Shown: positions 35,136-46,804 of the stretch, one piece after another
Position numbering within the stretch: position 1 is the stretch's first letter
Layout: each line of letters starts with the position of its first letter
From: Terana coerulea
Lineage: Eukaryota; Basidiomycota; Agaricomycetes; Polyporales; Phanerochaetaceae
Length of the DNA stretch: 64,000 nucleotides
NCBI GenBank assembly: GCA_024811115.1
Contig: JAKOGH010000856.1
Coordinates: 32,441-96,440, forward strand
Reading direction: 5' to 3'
Program-made: the position numbers and the translations under genes
The notes under the pieces: model-generated
Told to the model about the DNA's origin: nothing
Database searches by the model: none
What the model saw: only the letters and a program-made list of their open reading frames with translations

Positions 35136-37551
35136 ATGCTCACCGCGCCGCAGAGCGTGCTCTCGAGCAAGACCGTCTACGTCCTCCTGGGGCTGTTTAC
35201 GTTCTGGCAGGCGTACCTTACCTACAGGCGCAAGCTGCCCGTGCAGGAGCTTCCGGTCCCAGTACGTGGCGCGACGCTTCACGCCGTTAGGCCTACTCAC
35301 AGCACACCGTCTGTCTTTAGAGAGGCGCAGAATGGATCTGGGGGCATGAGAAGGCCGTGTTCATGGCCGAGCCCGGAAGGGCCTTCAGAAAATGGACGAA
35401 CGAGCTCGGGCTCACGTATCGTATCAAGGCTGCCTTCGGCGTACGTCTACTTTCTGTTCTTGCCCTCCCGCCACTGAATCGTTGTCTGCTAGGCACCCGA
35501 TGTGGTAAGATCGGCAAAGTTGACGGCCGCCACCCTGCGCTAATCCACATTCTAGCTTGTCACCAGCGACCCGACCGCCATCGCGCAGATCCTGCAAAAG
35601 AAGGTTTACCAGTACCGTAAGCACCCGCCGCACGGTCTTCTGTCTCAGACTTAAGAAGCTAACGAACGCGCTGACAGACAAGAGCGAGATAGTCAGGCCC
35701 CGCGTCGCGCGCCTGCTCGGCAAGGGGCTCGGGTGGGTCGAAGGCGAGGCGGAGCACAAGCGGATGCGGCACCTCGTCGGCCCGTCGCTCTCGTACGTGT
35801 CTCTTCTTTCATTCTTGTTTCTGGAGGGAAGCCTGATGGAGGCGCCAGCGCGGAGAACATCAAGGCCGTCGCGGGCGAGATCCAGAGCTGCACGATGCAG
35901 GCAAGTCCGCGCCGGGTCCTTTCTTGCAGTCGCTCGGCGTGCTGACGGACGGTCTCACTAGGTCATCGATGACCTTGTGCAGCATGTGCAGGCGAGCGAG
36001 GGCCACCCGATGATCAACGCCGTCGACTGGACCGCCAAGGCCACGTACGTCCTCCTCTCCTCGCCGTTCTTCTCCGACACACCGCTGACACACCGCCGCA
36101 GGCTCAACATCATCGGCAGAGTCGTGCGTGCAAAAACAAGCCATTTCATTTTGGCCGTCGGACGCTGACGCTGTGCTAGGCGTTCCTGCACGACTTCGAG
36201 GGCGGCAAGAGCAAGGACGCGGAGATCATCCTCAACGCGCGCCGCAAGAGCGTCTCCGCCGCCGTGCGCTACGCGAACTTCTTGGTGCGTCTCTTGCTCT
36301 CGTTGGGCATTCGCAGTGTCTAATCGAAATGCGCCGGCTGTCCCAGGTGCTCATGCTTCTCCGGCGCTTTCCTATTCTGAACAAGCTCCCTATCCCTGCG
36401 CTCCAGGCCCAAGGGCTTACCAAGACTGTTATCCAGGTGCGACAGTTTTCTGCGTTTGCTGGAGTATATGTGCTGACTGTACGGTAGAACGGCGTCGCGC
36501 ATGAGCTGATTCGACGGGACGAAGGTGTGACTAAGGGCTCCGGATGTGTCCAGCGGCAAGGACCTCCTGACGCGACTGCGTACGTATCCTCTCCATGAGT
36601 GAAGCATTGTGCCTCACCGCGGCGCACAGTGAAAGGCGCACGACGCGGGCACGCTCTCGAAGGAGGAGATGTACGAGCAGATCTCGACGTTCATCATCGG
36701 CGGGCACGAGACAACGACGCAGGCGCTCAGCTTCACGCTCTTCGAGCTCTCCCGCCACCCGCACGTGCAGGAGCGCCTGCGGCAGGAGCTCAAGGACTTC
36801 GGCGGCGAGGCGAGCTACGAGGACTTCCAGAGCAAGCTGCCGTACCTCGACGCCGTCCTGCGCGAGACGTGCGTCCCTCCCACCCCTTCCTGCGGCGCTC
36901 CGCGCGTTCTCACGCATGACTGACGAAATGTGAAATGTGCTGCAGGCTGCGCATCTACCCCGCGCTGCCGTACATGGAGCGCGTCGCGACGAAGGACGAC
37001 GTGCTGCCGCTGCGCGAGCCCGTGCGCCTCTCTTCCGGCCAAGTCGTGACGGAAATCCCCGTGACGGCGGGCCAGGTGCTGCTCATCCCGATCATCTCGC
37101 TGCAGCGCGCGGAGGGCGTGTGGGCCGCGCCGGACGCGTTCCGGCCCGAGCGCTGGCTCGAGGAGCCGCTCCCGCCGGCGGAGAAGCTCGTCGCGGGCTG
37201 GGCGAACACGCTCGCGTTCAGCGACGGGCCGCGCAACTGCATCGGCATGCGTCTCGGTGCGTCGTGTTTTCGCTTCTGGATCTGTTGAGCGCGAAGGGCT
37301 GACCGGTGGGCGTTCCGCCGTGCGTAGCGATCTTCCAGTACAAGGTACGGGCTTTGTGTCTTCGAATGTGTAAGATGAGGCGGCTCATGGTGCTGGTGTG
37401 CTAGGTGATCCTCATGGCGCTGATGGAGCGCTTCAAGTTCCACGACTCGGGTCTTGGCATCACGCTCCGGATTTCGTCCAGCCTGCAGGCGTGGGTGGAC
37501 GACCCGAAGGAGATCTTCCCCTGCCTGCCTGTGAATGCGGAGCTGCTCTAG
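35136..37551 (+). CDS. Cytochrome P450-B
   Basis: P450 of a different family from A and D, with about sixteen exons, several very short. N-terminal anchor KTVYVLLGLFTFWQAYLTY, then a reduced hinge (KLPVQELPVP) leading to GAEWIWGHEKAVF. Further features: WVEGEAEHKRMRHLVGPSLS (C-helix), INAVDWTAKATLNIIGRV, FLHDFEGGKSKDAEII, the I-helix FIIGGHETTTQALSF, VLRETLRIYPALPY with the ExxR, FRPERWLE, the haem loop FSDGPRNCIGMRL, and a C-terminus ending CLPVNAELL. Two apparent run-length insertions: GGG at 36535-36537 (before DVSSGKDLLTRL) and AAA at 36632-36634 (before AHDAGTLSKEEMYEQ). One intron begins GC (35901). It shares a divergent spacer with P450-A, which suggests co-expression. Substrate unknown. 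Confidence 0.9.
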
Positions 37552-39787
37552 GCAGACTGAAATGTGTTTGCACAGAATGCTTTTCATTGAGTGTTGTATT
37601 TTTGGATAGAATTATGCGATGTTTCTGTCAAGTTTTGTACGCTGTGAAAAGTATCCCATCTTTCACTATCGCCATGAATCATCTTGCTATATTTCGTCTG
37701 TGAGTGAGCACCGATAACTATGACCAACTATGCATGCGTTGAATGTTTTCAGTACTCCTGTTCAGCCAGCATGCACATGGTACACGCGCAGCGTAGATAC
37801 CCTGCAGACCCCTCTTAGGTATGTACCCATCTCGGCGCATGTGTCCCAAACGCCAAACGCCACCAGACCCCCACGCTAAAATGAAATCAAAGTCGACCAC
37901 GCTGATAGGCGAGAAAACAGGATTTGCCCCCAATCTCGATCCCGTGCCAAGGCCCCCGCCGCCGCATCTGAGACATTGATAAGCATTAGAGGTGGGCGAC
38001 CCCGCTTGCGACCGTGGGACCGTCGCGGAAGCAAAGCACGCGGGCGGGCAGGCGCCCAGGCACGGGGAGGCGCCACAATGACTGGGACCGGCCGCGGCAC
38101 GCCCGCGGCAGAAGGCGCGGGTGACTCGACGCAAGCGAGCCGCGGGCGGGTGCTTGGCGTGCCGTCGACCCTGCAAGTGGACCACCACCATCATCCACAT
38201 CGAACCCGGATTTCCGACCGCTTTACCGGCGTCTGGTGGGATACCGTCACGGTCGGTCGGTGAGGGTCTGGTGCGTCGTTCTTATCTGTGTGCACGGCGA
38301 TGACCACACCTTCTGAGATTGTAGGAGACGCGGAGGGTGTCGCGGATTGCTCAGCCTGAAGCAATTGGCAGCGGGGGTCTCGAGCCGCGTCTGCTCACGG
38401 TCTCCGCTCGAGTCCATGGTAATATTACCGCCGCGTCGGAGACGCAGGCGGAAGACGCTCGAACGATAATCAATGAGGGTTTCTGACAAGCGTGCACCAC
38501 GATGTGCAAGCCCCTCGTTGGCTTGGTATGCCGTAACATCCCATCAAATATAGGGAGTGGGCTGCGCGGCGGGCTGCTTGCTGGCCTGCCATCACGACGA
38601 TAATCGGCCAGCCGCAGCTCATCATTCCCAGAAATTGCCAAGGTTGAACGTGGAGAGGACCCTCCTATCGACACCGGGAGGCCAGCATCGCACCTCGCAA
38701 ATGCCCGTTGATGCTGCTCGGGGCGCGACGTTGTGTGTTTGAAACGCCCAGACACGGATTAACCTCTTGAGGTAAGCCGTGCACTGATTTTCGCGACAGC
38801 TGTACGCTCCTAACGCCTATTTTGCCGACGATCGGCCGCAGCTCCCGCCACTGCGCTCGTCAACTCTAGTGACCCTGGGAGCTTGCGCACTTCGCACGGT
38901 GCAGCACTATCGCTGCTCTCTGGCTTCGCGCGGGCAGGTCGTCCCTGCCCGACGCGCGATGCATCTTCGACGTTAATGACCACGCAGTGCTTCGCCCTCC
39001 GATGCGCCTACGTAAGCCACGCAGCCCTGACGAGCTAGCTTCCACCCGGCGGCACGCGCTCATTTCGCTGCTTCGAGAAGCGGCCCCCGGCGATGATGCT
39101 TCTGTCGCTCGAGGCGGAGCGACAGCAATGCTTTGATGCCCATTAATTTGCTGCATTGCCCTACGCCTGCGCCCCGCGCCAGACGCTGCGTCGGGAGCGT
39201 GCACATGGGCCGTGCCACCTAACCGAATTTGCGCAACGACGTCCGAATGTTCGTTTGGACCTCGCACGCGGTCGGGCCCTTCACGTCGCCGTGCCTTGTC
39301 GGTGGAAGGGGTACCCTGGATCTGTACCCAATCTGTACCCGTCCGGTGGCGCCCTCGTACGCGAAGGCAGCGTCCGACCCTGTCCGACCCCGCCCGACGC
39401 GCCTCTGCACTTGATTGCCACGATTGCCTTTCGGAATTAAAGATGGCGTACATTGCGTCTGATGCGCCTGCCTTGGCCACGGGTTCACGAAAGTTCGCGT
39501 GCAGGGTACCAGGGGGCTCCGCGACTAGGCTTCAGCTGCAGCGCCGAGTGCGCGCGCTCCGCCCTCGCTCGCAATCGCATTCGCTGTGTTCGCAGCAACA
39601 AACCCGCTCCGCTCCCGCAGCAGCGCGACGCCCCCAATTGCACTCCCGGACGCTTCGACGAGTAATCCTGCTAGTCATGCGGGGCTCTCGGCCCCTCCGC
39701 TCGCTCCCTCAAGGTTCCTGGCGTAGCCGCCCGCCACACCCACTTCGCAAGTGAGTACTAGCGAGTACTGCGTACGAAGGCGCGACC
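37552..39787. other. Intergenic between P450-B and the DHA1 transporter
   Basis: 2.2 kb without a supportable gene. Open frames are present on both strands but show no family motif and no sensible splice series. It is one of the larger gaps in the GC-rich block and could hold a short or non-conserved gene. Confidence 0.45.
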
Positions 39788-41809
39788 ATGTCTACGCCAC
39801 AGACCCCTGAGATCGTCGTGCTCCGCAACGCCGCGTCCTTCGACAATGCGCAGGACGCGAGCCTGAGCAAGGAGGAGAAGGGCGCCGCGACGCTCGCCGT
39901 CGGCGTGCGGCCCAAGGCGTCGGACTTCAGCATCGGCGTCGACGAGGTCGCACGCGAGGGCGGCGAGCCCGCCTGGGAGGACGACCCACGGCACCCCATG
40001 AACTGGTCGCTGGGCAAGAAGTGGCGCATGATCATCGTGGTGCGTGCCCGCCACTGTGTGCTCGATGGCGGCGGCGCATTGACCGTTCTGGTGGGCAGGT
40101 CGCGCTGTACACGTTCGTGCCGCCGCTGGCGAGCTCGATCATGTCTCCTGCGCTGACGCAGATTGCGCGGCACTACGATATCACCAACTCGACGCTCGTC
40201 GCCATGGTTCTGAGCATATTCCTGCTTTCCTTCGCCTTTGGGCCTCTCATCCTTGCGCCTCTGTCAGAGATCTACGGGCGAACTTGGGTGCGTGCACTCT
40301 TGATCTCGCCCCCCAAGTGTAACCTTGACAGAGCAAATGCTAGGTGCTTCACATCTGCAATATTTTCTCGCTGGTGTTCAACATCGCCTGCGCGTACTCG
40401 CCCAACACGGGGACCCTCATCGGCATGCGCTTCATCGGTACGCCCCTCCCGCCGTCTCCCTCGTGTGCACACAGAGCTGATGCACCGCAGCCGGCTTCTG
40501 GGGCAGCTCGGGCATCGCGTGCGGCGGCGGCGTCGTCAGCGACCTCTTCCTGCCGCGCGAGCGCGGGATGGCGATGGCCGTCTTCAGCCTCGGGCCGCTC
40601 GTCGGGCCCGCCGTCGGGCCCCATCGCGGGCGGCTTCATGGCGGAAACCATCGGCTTCAAGTGGACGTTCATCCTCATCGCGGGCCTCTCCGGCGTCGCG
40701 GCCGGCGTCGGCGTGCTGCTGTTCCGCGAGACGTACGCGCCGGTCGTGCGGCAGCGGCTGTACCCCGACGCGCCGAACCCGCGGCGGGACGATATGTGGG
40801 GTTCGTGCGCGCGAGCCTCGCGCGGCCGTTTGTGCTGTTGACGCAGAGCCTCGTGTGCTTCGTGTTGAGTGTGTACATGGCGTTGTGCGTCCTTCATTCT
40901 CTGTTGTGCTGCGTACTGGGCTGACGATGAATACACCAGCATGTATGGTATGCACTGTGTGCCCGTACATCCTGGATGAACTTGTTTTGATTGACTTTCT
41001 TAGGCATCTTGTACCTCATGTTCGTCACATTCCCCGGTAAGTTTCACGTCTCTCAAGCCGGGATTACATCGAATATTCGTTCTTCAGGCCTGTTCACCAA
41101 CGTGTACCACTTCTCGCTCGGGATCACCGGTCTCTGCTACATCGGCCTCGGCCTTGGCTTCATCATCGGTAACATATCCGGCGGTTATCTGGCTGACAAA
41201 ATGTATCATGCTGTGAGTGCACCCATTGCTGCACGGACGACGCTGACCGTGAGCTACATGACAGTTGTCGCAGAGATACGGCGGACAGGGTAAACCTGAG
41301 TACCGTTTGCCTAGCGTCGTGCTGGGGTCTATTATCGTGCCCATTGGACTCTTGTGAGTGTTGAAATCCTTGTGTACGCCAATATACGCTAATGCCTGTC
41401 TCACTAGCTGGTACGGATGGTCCGCACAAGCCCATGTTCACTGGATCATGCCTATCATCGGATCCGCCATATTCACCTTTGGCCAAATGATCGCGTTGTA
41501 AGTCGCTCATCTACTTTACGACTCTATCCTAACCGTGTATATACTGGTATTGTCAGCTTGCCGTGCTTGCTCTACCTCGCCGACACCTTCGAGTTCGCGG
41601 CGTCCGCGCTCGCCGCGGCGGCGGTGCTGCGCTCCCTGCTCGGGTTTGCCTTCCCCCTCTTTGGCCAGCAAATGTTCAAAGCCTTGGGATACGGCGGCGG
41701 AAACTCGCTGCTGGCAGGGTTGTGCATCCTGCTGGGCATCCCGTTCCCTATCTGGCTGTGGTTCTACGGCGAGAAACTCAGGGAGAAGAGCAGCTTGAGC
41801 CGTCGTTAG
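39788..41809 (+). CDS. MFS transporter, DHA1 drug/polyamine-antiporter type
   Basis: Twelve-helix major facilitator, likely plasma-membrane exporter. About ten exons. A long hydrophilic N-terminus ends in DPRHPMNWSLGKKWRM, a hallmark of fungal DHA1 proteins. Then come YTFVPPLASSIMSPALTQIA, LSFAFGPLILAPLSEIYGR (motif A-type loop), NTGTLIGMRFIG, FWGSSGIACGGGVVSDLF, ERGMAMAVFSLGPLVGP (motif C region), GGFMAETIGFKWTFI, KPEYRLPSVVLG, WYGWSAQAHVHWIMP and GYGGGNSLLAG, ending EKSSLSRR. Two apparent run-length errors: a C too many at 40619-40622 and a G too few at 40798-40801. Between VYMAF and ILYLMFVTFP the coding line passes through an 8-nt micro-exon (40940-40947). In the cluster model this is the export pump. 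Confidence 0.92.
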
Positions 41810-43121
41810 AATACTAGAAACTCCTCTGATGTCTGTAGCCCGTTGTACGCTTTGAGAGTATGAATTTGTGTTTGTCAGGTGGAATGCGCTTTACATTGGC
41901 TGGAAACTCAGTGTGAATCAGTGTGTACACAATTATGGGGCACATACGATCAAATCAGACAACGAGATAGTCCTGATGGAATACGTCAGTGGTTACAACC
42001 AAACCTCCTCTCCGCTTGACCTGATGTCCTATCTCCGAGCCCCAACGGCAATGCGCCGTCTATAGACTGCGCCTTGTTCTTGGAGGAGTGGTAGTTGCCT
42101 CTATTGTGTACATACTTGTTGTTTACCTAAATCCGAGTGAAGCCCGAAGCGTCTCGCCTTCGACGTGTTCCTGCGACCCAGAATGCTTGTAAACAAGCCA
42201 GTTTGCCGAACATAGCAATACGACGTCTCATGGATAATGCGAATGGAGACGAGCAATATGAGCGTGATGGGCGGCGTGCGCCCCGCGCTGCGCGTCGACG
42301 GCCAACGAAGCCCGCAGGTTCCCAAAGAGTGGACAGCGTTGTTGTCTGGACGGTGCGCGATAGGCAACGCAATGTGCTTGGGCTCTTGGTGCCCGCTAGG
42401 CGAAGTCATCCCCAGTATGTTTTCTGATGTTGCTACCTGGGGCGCCGTGCAGGGTCGACGAGCGGCTACACAAGCTTCTGGATCGTTTGCCCCGCTGCGG
42501 CCGGCCAATGGCGTCGCAGGGGATCCCCGCTTGCGGACAGGGGTGTGGGAAGGAGTCTGTGCCTGGGGAAGCTTCGCACGGCGGAGTCCGAGCGGGGGTG
42601 ATGGCCGCCGGCCCCCATGTAAACGCCCGAGCTCAGACGCCATCGTCCTGGTGGCGTTCCGCCCACGGCTCGCCCCGGCTTTTCCCGCACGCCGTGAGCT
42701 GCATTGCGAGAGACGCCTGCCGGCTGCCACGTCGCGACTCCGGACACCACCGCTGTAGCTAAGGCCGTCAGCCCAAGAGGCCGCCGCCGCACTTGCCTAT
42801 CTCTGGCGTCTCGCCGCACAGCGCGAAAGGGGCAATGCGAGCACGAGATCTGCGTGAGTAGATCAGGCGGCTGCGCTAGAACCCCTCCCGTCATCCCGTC
42901 ATCCCCGCGTTCGTATATTCGGCGTCGAGAGTCCTGTCTGCTTGGCGAGGGGAGAGGCTTGTGTCAACGCCACTTACTCAAGGCGGGCTACGGAGCTGCG
43001 GCCCATCGGATAGCTATAGACATCCCCTACTACTAACTTACTCGGCCGCCACGACCTTCAGGTGCGACGAGGATCGAATCGACAGCCAGCGCAGCTTTGA
43101 AACTCTCGGATCGTTCTCAGG
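41810..43121. other. Intergenic between transporter and P450-C
   Basis: 1.3 kb with no supportable gene. The GC-rich open frames at about 42240-42760 have no family features and overlap each other on both strands, as expected by chance in GC-rich DNA. Confidence 0.5.
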
Positions 43122-45203
43122 ATGCCCTCAACGACAGCAGTCGATTTGCCTCAACTGTCTTTGGGCCAGTGGTATGCGGCCGGTGGCGTCGTAGCATGTA
43201 TACTGGCGTTTGTTACTTGGAAGTGGACAGCCAAGCGGCCGCTTCCGCCTGGTATGTGCTCTATGCTGACAGTCTCTACCGCGCGGGAAGCTGATTGGGT
43301 AAATGTACTAGTCCCAGGACGAGCTAACGGCGACGAGCACCCCTGGCAGACGTACGCCAGATGGGCTTCCAGCCTTGGTACGTACCCATCTCGTGTTCGC
43401 AGCGCGCACCTTGGCGTCTGACCGTACGACAGGCCCGCTCCTGACCGCGAACCCCTTCCGCCCCGTCATCGTCATCAACACCGTCGACTCTGCCGTCGAC
43501 TTGCTGGGCAAGCGCGCCAACTTCGCCTGCCGGCCGCGCTGGCCGATGGCGGAGCTGCTCGGGCGGCAGAAGAACGTCGGGTTCACGTACTACGGCCAGC
43601 GGCTGCAGCGCTCGCGCAAGGTGCTCAACGGAGTCCTAAACGCGAATGTGGTGACGGGCGAGTGGCGGGGGCTGCTGGAGGAGTACTCGACGTTGGTTTT
43701 GAGGGGGTTCCAGGGAAGCCGAAGACGTTTTTTGATGACGTGCAACAGTACGTTCCCATGCCTTCCTAGCGCGAGATGAACATCTGACAAGAGATGCCAC
43801 AGAACTATAGAAGAGCTCATTGTTCGCTTTGCATACGGCTCGAAGCCCAAGCCCGGATACATCGACCTCGCAAAGACGGTCATGCACGAGACGGGAGCCG
43901 CGTTACAGCCTGGCCGCTGGGCTGTCGACCGTTTCCCCTTCTGTGCGCGCTCATACATCTGCTGCTCTGCGGAACATACTGAACTGACTTATTGCAAACC
44001 AGTGATGTACGTACCTGCATGGGTGCCAGGCGCCGGCTTCAAGTGCTGGGCATGCAACGCCAAGGAGTCTTTCTACAAGCTGACAAGGGAGCCGTTTGCG
44101 GATGTCAAGGTTGAAATGGTACGCCGTGCACGGTGCGGAGGACGTTGCTTGTCTCACCCGATTACTTGTGGGTTGGTAGGCACGAGGACGTGCGCTGCCG
44201 TCGTTCGTCAGTCTAGCTCTGGAACAATCAGAGAGCAATGAAGAGAAGACATCATTCGGTCTGCAGCAGGTAGTCTGTACAGTGGTACGTAACACCTTGC
44301 GTGAGATTTTCAGTCCTTAATGACGGAGCATATGCAGCCGGAACGGACACTGTACGTCCTTATATCGCTCTTTAAACCCTTTTAGTGCTGATATTGTACG
44401 ATTCAACAGCTCAGCGGTGCTCTGCTCACCGCGCTGCTGCTCCTCCTGCGCCACCCTGAAGTGCAAGCACATGCGTATGCTGAGATTGTCAACGTTGTCG
44501 GGACCGACCGCCTCCCGAGCCTCGAGGACAAGGACGACCTACCATACATCGATGCGCTCATTCAAGAGGTCCACAGGTTCAACCCGGCGATTCCGCTCGT
44601 GACGCACAGCAACATGGAGGAAGACGAGTATCTCGGATATAGAATCCCCAAGAAAAGCTGGATTATGGGAAATATCTGGTGCGTATATGGGGAAGAGAGC
44701 TGCGCTATGGACTCTGTTAACGCTCGATTTGCATCACTGAAGGGCCATGTTGCACGACGCGGACGAGTATCCGGACCCAGACCTGTTCATCCCCGAACGC
44801 TTCCTCCAAAAGGAGAAGCAGAATGCGCCCGCGACCCTCGTACGCTCATCTACGGTTTCGGACGAAGGTGCGCTGTCTCGAGCTCCATCGGCCTCCACTA
44901 ACCCCAAACCAGACTCTGCCCGGGCCTGCACTTCGCCAACGTCTTCCTGTACACCACCATCGTGCGCACGATCGCGTGCTTCGAGCTCGTCCCCGTCGCG
45001 GGCGACAACGACGCCAAGGGCGCGCCCGCGCACTCTGCCTTCGTCGCGGGGCTGGTGCCGTAAGTCGTTGATGCGCCGCTATCCTACGGTGTGCTTCTAG
45101 GTTGGCGCGCTGACGCCTGTTTCCCGCTAGGACCCCGAAACCGTTCCGCTGCGCGTTTACGCCGCGCGCGAAGGCGGCGGAGCTCTTGGCGAACGCGCTT
45201 TGA
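43122..45203 (+). CDS. Cytochrome P450-C
   Basis: Microsomal P450, about twelve exons. N-terminal anchor WYAAGGVVACILAFVTWKW, then a hinge of RPLPP only, with an intron at this point and GDEHPWQTYARWASSLG after it. PLLTANPFRPVIVINTVDSA, GFTYYGQRLQRSRKVLNGV (C-helix), IEELIVRFAYGSKPKPGYID, YVPAWVPGAGFKCWACN, AGTDT-LSGALLTALLL (I-helix), VVGTDRLPSLEDKDDLPYID, IQEVHRFNP (ExxR-type), MEEDEYLGYRIPKKS, FIPERFLQKEKQN, the haem loop GFGRRLCPGLHFAN and tail TPKPFRCAFTPRA. Two apparent deletions: a G run at 43703-43707 (before GKPKTFFDDVQQ) and a C run at 44828-44830 (before RDPRTLIYGFG). The exon joins near 44270-44345 are uncertain. Followed 350 bp later by the methyltransferase on the same strand. 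Confidence 0.88.
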
Positions 45204-45556
45204 CCGTTAATGGCATGATGAAGGTGATGTGGGCCCCGACGGCCTGTGCGCTGAGAGCTGCTGCGCGAAATGGGTCGACCGTGTAGTGAATATGAATATG
45301 TGTTACGTGTGTAAGGATACCGCCGTACTCTATCAAAGTCCGATGCGTGATACGGCAGCGGTGTGCGCCGGGTACGCCTGACCATATCAAAGAGCCGTGA
45401 GTAAGTGCTCTGGGGCACGAATCGGGTGGTGATTGACGCTACTGTGCGTCGCGTCGTACCATGATGCGAAAGCACAGGAGTGATATAACCTTGCAGAGCC
45501 TGTGATGCTCACCTCAGCTCACGCGCAGAGCTTGCTGACCACTCCCCACACGAACC
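45204..45556. other. Short spacer between P450-C and the methyltransferase
   Basis: Combined 3' region of P450-C and promoter of the methyltransferase gene. No other feature seen. Confidence 0.5.
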
Positions 45557-46804
45557 ATGGCCGTCGTTGCTGCACAAGACCCATCCGCTGCCCCGGCCGC
45601 TCCGACCGCCAACACATACACGTTTCAAGTCTGTCTTCCCTTGTCCGGTACGTTACGCGCTGACTAACGCGTACTCTTAGGCTGCTGCAGCGGTCCAGGA
45701 GGAGATGGAGAGGTGAGACAGTTTGAAAGAGCACGCGCTGCATGATATTGAACGTCTGGTACAGGCTGGACGCGTTGCATCGCGGCATAACTCAGTACTT
45801 TGGCGCACTGTCCCTCGCGAACTTGGAGGATCCCGCACCCAAAGCCATCCTCGAGATTGGGTGCGTCGCAGCCATGTCTTCCAGCCATTTCGTCTCTGAC
45901 ACTGTCCCACAGGTCTGGTAGTGGAGCGTGGTACGCGTATCATTCTACGAACAGCTTGGAGAAGCGCACGCTCACAGCATGCCCAGGGCTATTCATGCGG
46001 CTACAGCGTTTCCCTGACGCGAGCGTTACCGCGGTGGACATGAACGGGTTTCCAGATCGGTGGGTATTATTAGCACGGAGCTTGTGGTGGATAGGCTGAC
46101 CCTCGCCCGCGCAGCCCGAAACCCGCCAACCTGAAGTTTCAACAGCTGAACGTCACAGAGCCTTTCCCGTTCGAGCCCGAGAGCTTCGACATCGTACACG
46201 CAAGACTCGTCCTGATGCACGCAAGTGCCAATCCTCTCCCCCTTCGCTTCCCACTCACCCCTGCGCAGGTCCCCTACGGCGAAGAGGTCCTGGGCCGCAT
46301 CGTCCGGCTCGTGAAGCCCGGCGGGTGGCTGCTCGTCGAGGAGCCGGACGACGGCCAGATGCGCGACGGCGGGCGGCCGCTCGGGCCGGGCATGGCGGCC
46401 TTCATGGGCACGTGGCACACGCTCATGCGCGCGAAGGGCGCGGAGCCGTGCATCGGCGCGCACCTCGAGCGCATCCTGCGCGGCACGGGCGCGTTCGCGG
46501 CGGTGAACGTGCGGAAGGTCGCGGTGCCGATGTCCGGGAAGAGCGACGGTGCGTCACGGTCGCGTTGCTCTGCGCGAAACAAAGAGTGGTGATGCTGAAC
46601 TGGGGTGCAGATCCGGCGTTGAAGGTCCTTGGGCTCACTTGGAAGACGAACGCGATCCGAGTCTCGAAGGACTTCGGCCCTCGGTTTGCGGACCTCGGGA
46701 TCACGAAGGAGATCGCAGACCTCAACATCCAGGAGCTGGAGGATCCCAATCGCAGTCTCACCACTGACCTGTACTTCACCTGGTCCCGCAAGAACGCCGC
46801 ATAG
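45557..46804 (+). CDS. SAM-dependent methyltransferase (class I, LaeA/UbiE-like fold)
   Basis: Small-molecule methyltransferase, probably cytosolic. About eight exons, some tiny. MAVVAAQDPSAAPAAPTANT; EEMERLDALHRGITQYFGAL; then the SAM-binding glycine motif LEIGSGSGAW assembled across an intron (EIG plus SGSGAW). Next come FPDASVTAVDMNGFPDR (acidic end of strand 2), FQQLNVTEPFPFE, SFDIVHARLVLMH (motif II), GRIVRLVKPGGWLLVEEPDD (motif III), MGTWHTLMRAKG, and a C-terminus LYFTWSRKNAA. One apparent extra base near 46001-46006 separates AIHAA from QRFPD. One intron starts with GC (46221). It may O-methylate a cluster product; an LaeA-like regulatory role is less likely but cannot be excluded from sequence alone. 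Confidence 0.85.

Noticed and set aside
38866..39480. 204-codon minus-strand open frame in the 37.5-39.8 kb gap
   Set aside because: Overlaps several equally long frames on the other strand, has no motif and no plausible splice structure.
45557..46804. Calling the methyltransferase an LaeA regulator
   Set aside because: It has only the generic class I motifs; nothing specific to the global regulator was seen and its position among tailoring genes fits a biosynthetic enzyme better.
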